Below the pieces are notes generated by a model. The model was not told the origin of the DNA, did no database searches, and saw only the letters and a list, made by a program, of their open reading frames with translations. A stretch of DNA of 64,000 bases from contig NC_030989.1 of assembly GCF_000149955.1 (NCBI RefSeq), positions 2,117,839 to 2,181,838 of the forward strand, given 5' to 3'. This DNA comes from Fusarium oxysporum f. sp. lycopersici 4287. Lineage: Eukaryota > Ascomycota > Sordariomycetes > Hypocreales > Nectriaceae. Shown here piece by piece: positions 48,893 to 60,312 of this stretch; positions within the stretch are counted from its first letter, which is position 1, and each line of letters opens with the position of its first letter. The translations under genes and the position numbers were made by a program.

Positions 48893-51102
48893 CCCTCCGA
48901 ACACGGGCTTTGTTCAACTTTATATTCGGAAGACAGTATGCCGGCATACCACGAGAAATCGATACCAACAATACACACTCGCTCGAAGAACGAGCACCCG
49001 TGGTGATCACTAAGACGAAGATGGAGTCTCGTTATGTGGTCATCCCCGAGCCTACCACCATCGTGGTTACATACCATGTCCCAACCAACGCTACAGAGAA
49101 CACCGACAGCGTTGAGTTGCCGCCGGCTTCAACTGCGCCTGCTGCAGACCTGACATCTGTTCCCGCAGCGGATCCTGCTGTAGATACCCCAGTATTTGCA
49201 TCATTGATTGTACCTACAACGCAAGAGGCCGAGCCCGTTCCAACGACTGTACCTGAAGCTGGAGGAGAGGCAGCGCCTGAAACTAGTGACGCAAATCTGA
49301 ACGAGACGACAGTTCCCATCGAACCGATTGCTCAGCCAACTTCTCAACCACCCCCACAGGAAACGCCCCAAGAACCCCCAGTGGTTAATGGTCCTGACCC
49401 GGTAACAATACCTGTTCAGCCAACCACTGAAGAGCTGCCTAAGGGAACACCAGAAGATGCTCGATTGACAGATGGACCGGATCCGGTGACAACACCTGTC
49501 CAGACAACGACGCCGCCGGCACCTCAGGAGACACCACAGGATGCCCGATTAATCGATGGACCAGACCCCGTAACGACGCCTGTTCAGGCGCCCAAGGATA
49601 CTCCAGAAAATGCTCGACTCATAATCGAGACTGAGTCCTCATCATCATCATCCTTGTCCTCGTCTTCGACATCTACTTCGGAGGTTCTCCTTTTTGATAC
49701 TGCGTCCTTCACCTTCACTGGTCCTCCATCTCGGTCAACGACCCTCCAAACCCGATCTGTAACCAGAACTGCTTCTTCCGCTACTGAGACTACTGAAGCA
49801 TCTGATAGTTTCGTTTTCGATGATGGTGAGACGGGCGCTGACGGAGCTGCGCCGGCACTTAGTACGGCGAGTCTAGCCGACGGAGGCCTTACGACCATTG
49901 GCCTCGGTGCGACTGCTGGAAGCGACCATGCCTCGAAAACTGAAAGTCCTGATTCAGCTGTCAAAAAGGACTCCGACAATGCAGGCCCAACTCCAGTCGT
50001 TGTAGGCAGTATTGTCGGCTCCATCGTGGGATTGTCTTTCCTGGCACTTGTCATCTTTTGGCTCATCAGGAGACGGAGACAGCAGCGTCGAAGGAGCACT
50101 CTTCTCACTCCGCTCGATTTCCCTCAAGGCGGATCTGGCAAGGAGAAGTACGAAATCGACAATCATTCGCTCGGCCCAACGCCTCGCTCTGTCAAGGTCG
50201 CTGCCGCTATGAGCGCCAATGCTAAAAAGATTGGTCAACGGTTCCGACAGTCCATGAGCTCTTCTCATGTCGACATGAGCCGAGGAAACTCTCAGTTCGG
50301 CGCCGAAAGCCACAGCGCGTCTACAAACCGCGCCCCGAGCCGAGGGAGCGCAGCTCCTGGGCAACAACAGGGATGGTGGTCACGACTTATTGAAGAATCG
50401 AGCGTCGTGGACCTCGCAGCAGCCCCCCCTGTGCCGGACGATGGTTATGATGGAAGACGAACTCCTAGCCCCAACCCTTTTTCTGATGCCAACACCATTC
50501 GTGCTGCGCCTCGTGGGGACTCATATGGTCACGGTAGCGTCTTGCCTCACGGTTCTCTTGTGCCACCCCCACTTGCCCCTGCTCGGCCTCATTCTTTGGA
50601 TAACCCGTTCGCCGACGAGAGTTCCAGCTTGTCTCCTGACCCCATGCAACCGCCACCGATGGCCTATAGAGAGCCAGTCGATCAGAGGCAAGGCCCGACC
50701 ATGTCGCGCAACCTTACACCTCAATCGACAGGTGACGGCGTGAGGCTAAGGCCACAGGAAGTTTGGCGCGGCAACGTTCACTCAAACCCCTTCGACTTGG
50801 AGCTCGATGGCCGACACATGTCTAGCATGGGACACATTCAAAACATGCCACGCTATACTGCCGCCAGCTCCTTCTATAGCACAAACCGCCAAACCGTCAG
50901 ACACTCTCGGGCTGAGAGTTACACTTCACGATATACCAGCGGAGTGAGCGACGTTAGCGAGTGGCCTCCTGTGCCTCCTCAACCTCGTGTACCCAGTATC
51001 TATGGCCGATACGATGGATCTGACTTTCCCCCCTCACCTCGACACTCCCGAAGTGAGAGCGACGGCAATATTCTGAGACGACAAACCGGCCAGGCGATGT
51101 GA
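48886..51102 (+). CDS. single-pass membrane protein with S/T/P-rich ectodomain and NPF endocytic motifs
   Basis: This is a type I-like plasma-membrane protein of about 738 residues, resembling fungal cell-wall sensors and Skg6/Axl2-type proteins in layout rather than in any domain. From the N-terminus it has a modestly hydrophobic start (MLALRTRALFNFIFG), a T/P/E/A-rich region with three tandem PDPVTTPVQ units (residues 168-246), a poly-serine tract and an A/G/T-rich stretch. One transmembrane helix lies at about 371-393 (VVVGSIVGSIVGLSFLALV), followed by RRRRQQRRR. The cytoplasmic tail of about 340 residues carries NPFSD (530-534), NPFAD (573-577) and NPFDL (634-638), and many S/P sites. The start is uncertain because no clear signal peptide follows the chosen ATG; an upstream exon may be missing. 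It is convergent with the Whi5-type gene. Confidence 0.8.
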   Translation: MLALRTRALFNFIFGRQYAGIPREIDTNNTHSLEERAPVVITKTKMESRYVVIPEPTTIVVTYHVPTNATENTDSVELPPASTAPAADLTSVPAADPAVDTPVFASLIVPTTQEAEPVPTTVPEAGGEAAPETSDANLNETTVPIEPIAQPTSQPPPQETPQEPPVVNGPDPVTIPVQPTTEELPKGTPEDARLTDGPDPVTTPVQTTTPPAPQETPQDARLIDGPDPVTTPVQAPKDTPENARLIIETESSSSSSLSSSSTSTSEVLLFDTASFTFTGPPSRSTTLQTRSVTRTASSATETTEASDSFVFDDGETGADGAAPALSTASLADGGLTTIGLGATAGSDHASKTESPDSAVKKDSDNAGPTPVVVGSIVGSIVGLSFLALVIFWLIRRRRQQRRRSTLLTPLDFPQGGSGKEKYEIDNHSLGPTPRSVKVAAAMSANAKKIGQRFRQSMSSSHVDMSRGNSQFGAESHSASTNRAPSRGSAAPGQQQGWWSRLIEESSVVDLAAAPPVPDDGYDGRRTPSPNPFSDANTIRAAPRGDSYGHGSVLPHGSLVPPPLAPARPHSLDNPFADESSSLSPDPMQPPPMAYREPVDQRQGPTMSRNLTPQSTGDGVRLRPQEVWRGNVHSNPFDLELDGRHMSSMGHIQNMPRYTAASSFYSTNRQTVRHSRAESYTSRYTSGVSDVSEWPPVPPQPRVPSIYGRYDGSDFPPSPRHSRSESDGNILRRQTGQAM
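49387..49623 (+). repeat. three tandem repeats in the ectodomain-coding sequence
   Basis: Units of 84, 84 and 69 bases encode [ND]GPDPVT[IT]PVQ followed by a variable P/T linker and TP[EQ][DN]ARL. They are imperfect and in frame. Confidence 0.85.
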
Positions 51103-52430
51103 ACCCTCATAGCAGGGACACGGAGATTCACTTCGTTCCCTCTCGGCGGAGGACCAACATAGTGGTTCTCCTGGGATACTCATTGGCTCGCTGTAAGACT
51201 TGGGGGTGTTTAAAATAGAAGATGGATAGATGGTGTTGATGTTTGATGTCAGCGTTTATGCTTATGATACCACGGAGCTAGGCTTCTCTCCTTCTTTTTC
51301 TTTAGAAGAACGCACACTGCGCGAGGTGTCGCTAGAGTCAAAATCAGAAAAGCTTGCTATGCTCCGCCGAGACTTTAGTTTTATACCACTATTAATACAA
51401 TGTGCTGTTCGTGTCATTTTAACTCTGGGCGTGAATGTGAAGGCGCTCTTGATTGACATTGCATGATGAGGTTACAGGCGTAGTGTAGTGTTCAACTGTG
51501 TATGGATGGATGTTAGTAATGCATCAAATACGTGGTGCTTCCACTTCTGGCAGGTTTTGGCAACCATTATTGAGCCTCTAATCGAGTACATGTCTCGAAA
51601 GTACTGTTGAACCCCTCTTCAATCCACATGATGCAGTCCATCCAACCAAATAACACGCTTTTTCCATCCCTCGGGAGTTCATGACATCAGACTCAAAACT
51701 CACACTTGTAGCATTTCGTCTAGTGATTGGCTCTAGATGGTCAAAAACGGGGTCTCGGAGGCGCGAAACAGACACGACATAGCTACGCGCCAGCTCTTTC
51801 GCGCGTAAATTGCCCGTCGCACGCGCGCTTGGACACGGGTTTTTATGCGATGACCTACCCTTGCGTGGAGGAGAAGGTTATTTCCTCACTCGTTTTCGTT
51901 CCACATGCAGGCATTGGCAGTCGTATGATCAACATTCTCAAGAACGACTCAGTAATAATGTGAATTTTGAACTCGAAATAGTTAGGTACTAGTAGTAAAG
52001 TAAGATGATAGTCACATTGTCCATAAGCCGTTCCATCAATCCATCCAGGCAGTGCCCCCTATTCTCCTGAACCGGCCCATAATGTAATCTGTTTTAACAA
52101 TTCTTCACCTCAAACAAGATAAGAGAAACCAACCGCTGAAAAAAAAAACTATCCTCCTGGTCTCGCTTGGTACGAGACTTGGTCTTCGATAACCTCCCTT
52201 GAAAGACCTTCTTTCATGCCATTGCCGTTTATTCTATAACGCCGTCGCAAATAATGGGAAACCCAGACATGTACAGTGGTGTTACTGTACGCCACGAATA
52301 ATCGAGGCCAATTCCAAATAGTGAAAAAAAAGTGCATGCGTGAGTGTCACAACAAGTGCTGTCATGGTATCATGTCCACAAAGAACTCGGATCATATTCA
52401 CACCATTTCCCCAACCCTTCATACCGACGC
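51103..52430. other. 1.3-kb convergent spacer
   Basis: It holds the 3' ends of the membrane-protein and Whi5-type genes. A 44-base segment (51785-51828) is unusually rich in ACGCG/CGCGT words. No gene is evident. Confidence 0.6.
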
Positions 52431-53580
52431 TCAGTCGAACGTGAGCCGCCTTTGGGTACCGCTCACGGGTGTCCTAGTTGTCGTAATTGAGATTGGTGTC
52501 TTGAAGGGCTTTTGTGCTGGGCTGGGTGTGATATTGACAAATTCGGCAAAGTCGAAAGCTTGACTGGGGGTGGTTGGGAAGAGGTTACCCCCACCAGGCG
52601 TCATCATCATCGAAGAAGGTAGATCCATCTGCTTGTTCTTCTGGGGAGGGGTTGATGGGGGCTCCATTCGTGTTCGAGTTGAAGTTCTGACAGCTGGTGA
52701 TGGCGAAGCAGCGAGGTAGAGAAGTAAATCTGCTCCCTCCTCACCAGTTTTGCCATTGGTCCCTGCACCGTTTTCGCCCTTGTTCCGCTTGCTAACAGAC
52801 CTGGTGCGCATAGGTGGTGTGCGTGGAGGAGAAGAGCGGATATTGGTAGGGTTGAATGAGTGGATGGGCAAAAGATCGTCATCGTCATCGGAAGGTGCAG
52901 CAAAATTGGGTGATGTCAGCTCACGACTCATCAGACGCTGCTGGAAAAAGGAGACATCGGGTCCTCCCGACGTAGTAAAGTGTTGTTGCCGCCTGGGCTT
53001 GAGGGGAGACGATCGTGTTAGTTGATGCGAGTTCTTCCATACACCATTACTGCCAAAGGACTTGTGTGCCGTAGGGGAAAGTCGGAATCGTTTGCTAGGG
53101 CTCGATGATACATCGTGAAAGGAGGCGAGGTATGTGCGCTTGCGGTGTCCCGTGCTGCCGTTGCTGGAGCCTACCGCATCGGAGAACAGGGGCGCTTTGA
53201 GGGGAGAGCTCATGAGTGCTCGGGACGGATATGGGAGATCGGATGCGCTTGATGACGAGTCGGAGAGGACATCTGTAGGCTCGGTCAAACGTTTCCTTCG
53301 CATCTCCTCTTCGACTTTTGGCTCGATGGAGTCGAGTGTGAGGTCTTCCCAGCCATGCTTGGTCTTGAATTTTGCGAGGGCAAGGCGGTTTTGCAAACGT
53401 CGTGCAATCTTAAAGAGTGGAAATGTCAGTCAATGCTTGCCTCATCAGGAGTAAAAAAGAACAGATTGAATTTTCACTAGTAAAAAGTCAATGGATCAAG
53501 TTACTCACTTTGCTCACTTCTGCACGCTTCAGCACACTGTCGACGACATCTTCTGGCTGCTTCTTCCACGGCGAAGACAT
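52431..53580 (-). CDS. Whi5/Nrm1-family G1/S transcriptional repressor
   Basis: This is a predicted repressor of SBF/MBF-driven G1/S transcription, inactivated by CDK phosphorylation. Exons are 53509-53580 and 52431-53408 (intron of 100 bases, CTCTTTAAG acceptor), giving 349 residues. The N-terminus MSSPWKKQPEDVVDSVLKRA leads into the conserved Whi5 motif at about 25-50 (ARRLQNRLALAKFKTKHGWEDL). The rest is disordered, S/P/T-rich and dense in S-P/T-P sites, with four full CDK consensus sites (SPLK, SPSK, SPLK, SPPR). A second conserved-looking element near the C-terminus (QAFDFAEFVNITPSP) could be the transcription-factor-binding segment. Filamentous fungi usually have one member combining the yeast Whi5 and Nrm1 roles, so I assign no symbol. 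It is divergent from the metallopeptidase gene. Confidence 0.85.
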
Positions 53581-56500
53581 GATGCTTCTACGCTTGCACT
53601 TGTGCTCTACTCTGCTCTGCTGCTAGGGGCAACCGCCGTGAAATTTGAAATTTGAAGTCGAATCGATCGATGTGTTGTGTAAAGTTGGAAAATAATATTG
53701 GTTGATCTTTGATGCAAGTTTGTGTGTCGAATGGCAAGAAATCGAGTCGAAATGGTCAAGGAGTGAATTGTGGTGAGTGGTGGTTAAAGTGGCTTGGGTG
53801 CGTGAATGAAGAATCCAAGTTAAGTTGGAGAGAACAGAGCAAGCAAACGCAATCTCGAGGGACCGTTACAGTTGAGTACTGTACCTTATGAGCTGGAGCC
53901 TGCTAACCTGGTCTTAGTGGCACGCACTAACACTGCAGTTGCCCGTCATGAAGTACTAGGTACTTTGGCCTTGGTGTAAGCGGACCTGCCCTGTGAGGGG
54001 GGCTCGTGCCACTACGGCCGGGTAACGACTCACAGTAGAGGAGAAGCTGAACTGAGCTGGAAACTTTAGTTTGGCTTCTTTGTTCACGGCCTCGAGGTCT
54101 TGGAGCTATCTTTGATTGGCTATTGTGATAATACAATAATGGTTCTTGTTCTTTACATTTGTATCTGCAGTTGATGTTCATTCGACGAATCACTGAAAGA
54201 GACTCCCAACTTGCACCATCGTTTGATAAGATCATTAACATCAGATCCAAGACGTCAAGGAACTCTTTTCAGTAGCCGGTCGCTGGGGTCACCAAGTAAA
54301 TTTGGTCACATTCCTCTGGAAACGAAACCCGAGTTTGCTCGCTAGGCTCGATCTGCCCTGGAAGTTTTAATTAGACATGTATCTGATACTTGAGTACTTT
54401 AGGAAAAAGTATTTATGCATGCACTTTGCACACGAGTCTCAGCCAATCAGATGCTTCAAATTGGCCCCTTCTCACTCGATCTGACGCTGCTGGGCCAGCA
54501 AATGGACCCATTTGTCGTTTCCCAGCTCTCTGTCACAGGCTTCAGCCAGCCTCAGGCTTGAGGTAGTCCATGGTATGCGAGAAAGACTATAAACTCGGTA
54601 ATGTCTCTTGATAGGCTTTTCACGACAAGCGAAATGCAAACCCCTTAAACAGATCAGGCCAACACAAGCTATGGTCTCTCTACATCTGTCAAGTCTATGA
54701 AAGTTTTATACAAAGCTAGGTTACTTATACTGGCGTCAGCCTTTGTCCAGGCTGAACAAACTCCTTTGTTTTGTAGTCCATTGCTCGGTTTGATTGGCTG
54801 CAGATTCTCTGAGGGCTGACCAAACTTGGTCAATAATGCATGCAAGGGACCGGCTGACGGAGTATAAGCTTGGCTCTATATCTTGTTTCCTCCACCTGTT
54901 TGAAAAGGAGTTGATCGATTGATGATTTTTTGTTATCTTCTCTAGACTCTCCCCTGTTTTCGCTTTTGAATGAATTACGTTCTTGGCCGAGTGTATTCAG
55001 CACCGATTTGCTCGAACCTCTAGTAAGTTGATATGAGGAGCTTCAACAGCGAGTTGTCTCTTGTCTCTTCTCACTCATGATAACTAATAAGATGGGTTAT
55101 GGCGATGAATAGGGATGAGGGCTTGCATTTTGGTTTACTTTTATTTTGCGAATGCATTGACCAGGTTATCAAAGCTCTGTTAACTCATATTAAGTCTAGC
55201 TATGCTGATCCATACATGCTCTCCTTAACAATTTCGTCTATTGGATAACCCCACAACTCACGTTCGTTGATGATTCAGCCAGCCAATACGACAACACCAA
55301 TCAAATTCCGTAAATACCCACAAAGACCATCAAAGGAAACGATCTGTAAGTCGACTGATGGCATTGCATCGCAATGTCAATGAGAGTTTAGAAGAGACAC
55401 ATCGTTACTCAATTTGAAAGCGGGGGATCCGAACTCTGATTCCCAACAGCGTCAAAAGAGAATATGAAAATGCCGACAGCACAATTTATTCGGCTTGCAT
55501 AGGAGTCGGAGTCGGCGTCGTGCTCCCCGATGAAGTTTGTTTGCTGTCTCGGCAGGTCTCAAGGGATTTATATCTCGTTGATGCAAATCTGGAATGACGA
55601 ATTCACAAGTCAGCATCTTGCTTGCGACAACTCAGACAGCGTCTTTGCTTTCAGACCAAGCTAGTACACCCACGTTATTCCCATAACACGAGGCGTTGTC
55701 GTCAGTTGGTCATCATCGTATTCATCAGCTCACCCTCCTAAGATGGATGTTGTTCAATGGTCCCCTCATAAGCTGCATTTCGCATACGTGGACTTTTTGC
55801 TTTCGGTTGATAGTTGCCCGCCATTATTAGCATATGTTAATCAAGTCAGGATGCAGGACATTTTTGCAAAGTTGCTCTCCCTTGATCAATTTTTACTTCC
55901 CTGTTTACCGTGATGTGGGATCAATCGGCTTATGGTCTCGAAACAGGATAGTTTCGAGTGAGGAGATAAAGTATTACCGACATTATTCAATTGGTGTTGC
56001 AGTGGAGGGGGACATGGTGGTGGCCTTGAATAAGCCTCGAATCTGAAACGAGATGGCCAAGTCTGTACAACCACTATCTTGAAAATGGGAGAAACCTTGA
56101 ATCCCATTGATTCAATCACTTCTGAGATAGAGTGTTCTGTGTAATGCGTTGGCTAGTCTAGTTGCAGGCGCTAAAAGAACTTCTGCATGGCCTTGCAATC
56201 ATGGATGGCACCATCAATCAACTGGCTCGTCCCCTGGAAACACCCACCAACAGTCTTGATGTTGAACGTGGGATCTTGAATGGAAACGCAATTTCGTTGG
56301 ATGGTCTACTATCGGCGGCGGCACGGGATGGCCCCGCCTAGACAAGGCCAGGGGCTGTACTATTATCTCGACGTCATCGAAATTGAGGACTGATGGTTTC
56401 AAAATAGCAGCGACTTCGAATATATTATCAAAGGATTGCGCGGTGAATATTAGCCGAATGCTACGATTGCTAGCAAAGTTGATGAACACCAGTGCCTAAG

Positions 56501-57704
56501 CGAAGACATTGGATGCCGACCAAGAACTACCATTAGCTGCTCTAGCTGCTGGGATCACTTCAAAGATTGAGTTCCCGCTGGATGCGGCTGGTTGAATTCA
56601 ATATCAAGCTCCACTGAACTTGTGGTTGTATGCAACTTGGGCCTCGCTGGAGCCCACCTAGATCACGATCGCTTTCAACTCGGCACGTTGTGAGTCTTGG
56701 CCCATCATCTGTGGCCTGCCCATAAGCTTACAAGGATGAGTCTGTGACATTTTGATACTGGATCGACCCGAATTGATCAACAGAGATAGACACTGTTGGA
56801 GTATAATGTCTCAATGTTCCCGATGGGTTATCATATCATTCCAATACTGCCGTCTTCCGTCTTCCGTCTTCCGTCTCCCAGAGTGATTCAACCTCTCTCT
56901 CGCTCGCTGTCAGTGGCAGCAACAAGTAAGCCACCATCTGGTTGAGCACGCTTGCAACGGCCGCAATAATAAATCGCATCGCTGCAACCCACCAATTCCA
57001 GCGGATCCCCCGGCCCAAGCTTGAGCACATCCTCGTTCTCGGCGAGTGCATTAGCAGCACCAGCCACTTTTTGCACGTCTTTGGATCGATTGTGGCCGTC
57101 TTTTCGTCCAGTCTGGCCATACAGAACATCTTCCGTCATCTGTCATCACTCGTTGAGTGTCTAGGATCCTAATAAGATATCCATCCTTCTCCGTTCTCCG
57201 TTGAACAGGGGTGGAAGGGGACATTTGAGGGTTATCTTTCCAAGGCAGTGAAGAAGATCCTGGGAAACGAAACTGTGGATTTCCATTCATTTGTTATTTC
57301 TCTGTTGGTCCTTCCAGAAACCATATTAGGTTCTCATCTCTAAAATTTTGCGCCTTCCCCCTTCCTTTTCCTTCGATCGACCAAGAGGAAGTCAACTGTC
57401 GACAACTGACAGCTTCCACTGCTTCCATTCTTGTTACACCCCCCATCGGGATCTCACTCCACCTCATTCATCTAAACTACCACCCCATTCGTTCCTCCAG
57501 ACTTGCAATACGAGCGCTCTCCTCTCTTACTCTGTCGACCACCGGTTTCTTGGGTACTTCAATCTCAGTCTCTCCCTCACTTTTCTGTCGACTTTGCCTT
57601 GGTTTCTTGATCCGTCTCTCGCTTGCCCACGACGCAATTGTCATACAACTTTGACTCTTATTTGGATACGTCTTGGAAAAGGCAGGTCCTAGTCGCCGGC
57701 GACA
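53581..57704. other. 4.1-kb divergent spacer before the metallopeptidase gene
   Basis: No supportable gene. The final 350 bases are C/T-rich and form the leader of the plus-strand gene. A heptanucleotide repeat lies at 56850-56877. Elsewhere there are only short frames without recognisable content. Confidence 0.6.
56850..56877. repeat. CCGTCTT heptanucleotide repeat, four copies
   Basis: Three perfect CCGTCTT copies and a fourth differing at its last base. Simple repeat upstream of the metallopeptidase gene. Confidence 0.8.
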
Positions 57705-60312
57705 ATGGCCCCGACCTTCCTCAACAACCTGCGCCGCCGATCGAGGGCCAGTTTCCGAACCAATCGTTCAACCGACACATCCAGTGATGGTGCTACAAGT
57801 CAAGCAACATCGCCCTCGAGCGGTTCCTTAACGCCGCCTTCGATTGATCACCAGTCAGATCCTGCACTTCATCTGCAGGTAAAAGATCAGCAGCAACTCC
57901 AGCGTCGACAGTCTCAAATGTCCCAGAGCCAGAGCCAACTCAACGTCCCCACGCGACCGCCGCTATCGTCCAACTCCAACCGCAACAGTGTTTCCGGAAT
58001 GTCGGGTCTTGGTGCGCCTTCTATCAATGGAAGACAGACTCTTCCAGTGTCACCATACGCTCCAAGAGTGATCAACATCACCGAAAATGCATGGGTATGT
58101 CTTGGTGTTTTGCTTTTGAGTTGTTTCTATGGCTAGTGGGCTTTGTGGCGCGCATGCAAATGCAAGCCATATCGTCAGGGGTTAACTGGTACAGAGCTAT
58201 GCCAAGACTTCCAACAAACATAACTCGCACAAGAAGAAGTTGGAGTGTTGCGCTAACCGTCACCAGGTCTATCAAAAAGTTCTTCTTGTTTATGGCACAA
58301 TCGGAAATGCCGCCGAGAATCCCCTCGATGGCACCCTTAATGTTTGCCGACTTGACGACAACTTCCCTGCGATCAGCTGGCCCGTTTGCAACTCGCATTT
58401 CAAGGCACTGGTGTACCTTCAACCGGGTCCGAACAGATTGCGCTTCGAGTTCTCAAGTCCGAAACTTGCGAACAGCAACAGCTCCAACCCAATCCATGCT
58501 TCCTACCTTACTGTTCACATGCTACCCGTGACCAATTCACCACCTTTGCAGCTTGCGATACTCGTTGCGAAGGACTCTCCCGAAATATTTGATGCCTCGC
58601 CCGCCCGAGCCGAAAAGGAAGGAAATGGACTGGAAATGGCCGTCAAGAAGTTCAGAATGGCAGCGTACCTGTGGCAGGCCTTCACCTCGGAACAGATGTG
58701 GCGGAACAAGCTTGGGCGACGGGCTTTCCGCTTTGATGAAGAATGGACAACAGGCTCGGCCAATTATCGTGACCAAGAGAACGGTACCATGCGCTCCGAA
58801 GCCCGTGTGCATATTATTCGCTCCGACAAGACCCTTGCTGAGATTCGAGATCTTAACAAGGCCCAGCAAAACGAGAAGGCGACCGATAAGGGCGCTTTGT
58901 ACGGGATCGCTTCAGAGGCCGTCAAGAAATACTTCAACCCGCTGCCGGGGCAAAAGCTATACGTGTCTTGTCTTCTCTTGGATTCTCATTGGGATACGGC
59001 AGCAAAGACCGTGACCGGCCACGCCGCTCTTGGAGGAGGGGATGGTGATCTCCAACTCGCCATTTTTGGATCTCACTGCCTTCACAGTTACCCTTCCACT
59101 TTCGAAGAGGTTGTGCCTGCTTTCACTGACTGTACTCCAACGGATACAAACCATGTGGCTAATGACTGCAACGAAGCGGGCAGTTCTTGGGAGGCTGCCA
59201 ATATCGGTATTGGCGCTCATATGCATGAGACAGGCCATCTATTCGGATGTCCCCACCAGGAGAGTGGTGTAATGCTACGAGATTACGTGGTGCTAAACCG
59301 TACATTCGTGGCTCGAGAGGCCTATTGTACAAGGACCAAATCCAAAGGTGGTCTTGCACTCCAGGCCGACGAATGTGGATGGCACCGCCTCGACTGCTTG
59401 CGTTTCCGAGCTCATCCGTCTTTCCGCCTTCCCAATGATCCTCCGATGAACCCTGACGGTAGTGTTCAAGCCTTCCTTGTCGAAAATGGCAATGTACTTG
59501 TTATGGCGGCCACAGGAATTTTCTTTGTTGAGATTTATGCAGACGGTGACGATGTCTGCCATGCTTGGATCGAGTATCCCACTGATCAAGGGACGCCCTC
59601 CCGGCAAATCACGCTCAGCGAAAGTGAGCTGCGAGGCAGACTGCCCGAGAAGAAAAGAAAGGGATCTCTCAAAATATCAGTCAAGTCTTACGGGGGAGGA
59701 TCACTTGATATTGACGATTACAAAAGGTTTATTTCCAAGGAGTCTCTCATTAAGCTACCGAACGGGAAGAGTGCTTTCCGAAGCCAGAAGCTGGGTAGCT
59801 CTAAGATGGATGGAAGCCAGCCTACGGAAGCCATCTTTACGAGTGCTGTCAAGCAAGACCGAGTTCTATCCCGAGTGGTCATTTATCACGGTATGGCCGT
59901 GGACGGAATGGAATTCATTTATGACGATGATTCCAGGCAGTTGTTTGGAAAGAAGGGCGGCAAAGAAGGGGGAGATACCTTCGAGTTTGGTAAGTTCTTA
60001 CTCATTGATGGACCGACAAGGATCTAATAGGAGACGTAGATGTTCGTCGTGGTGAATACATCAGTGGCTTCGTCGCGCGATCTGGTTTTTGGGTCGATGG
60101 CATACAAATTCTGACGAGTTTGGGTCGCAAGTCGCCCGTTTATGGAAATGCTCATGGAGGAGATGCGTAAGTTTATTCTTGTGTCGCTACAAACTTAGCT
60201 GACCCTAGTCACTAGGCACACTTTGATACCTCCTCGAGGATACATCATTTGTGGCGTTTCCGGCTCCTGTGGCCAGTGGTTAGATGGCTTCTCGGTTCTC
60301 ATCACGCGATGA
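57705..60312 (+). CDS. zinc metallopeptidase with C-terminal jacalin-like lectin domain
   Basis: This is a putative zinc peptidase of the fungal Metallopep family (yeast YIL108W group), fused to a jacalin-like beta-prism. Exons are 57705-58094, 58267-59989, 60040-60166 and 60216-60312 (first intron 172 bases), giving 778 residues. Residues 1-125 are S/Q/N-rich and disordered, with a basic start (NNLRRRSRASFRTNRS) and no signal peptide. A beta-rich region from 131 (VYQKVLLVYGTIGN) precedes the catalytic part. The zinc motif is H450-E451-T-G-H454-L-F-G-C-P-H460, the extended HExxHxxGxxH form of metzincins. The C-terminal 150 residues contain the jacalin pattern (GGKEGGDTFEF, GEYISGFVARSGFWVDGIQI, GNAHGGDA, GVSGSCGQWLDGFSVLI). 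Without a signal peptide it is probably cytosolic. Natural substrate unknown. Confidence 0.93.
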
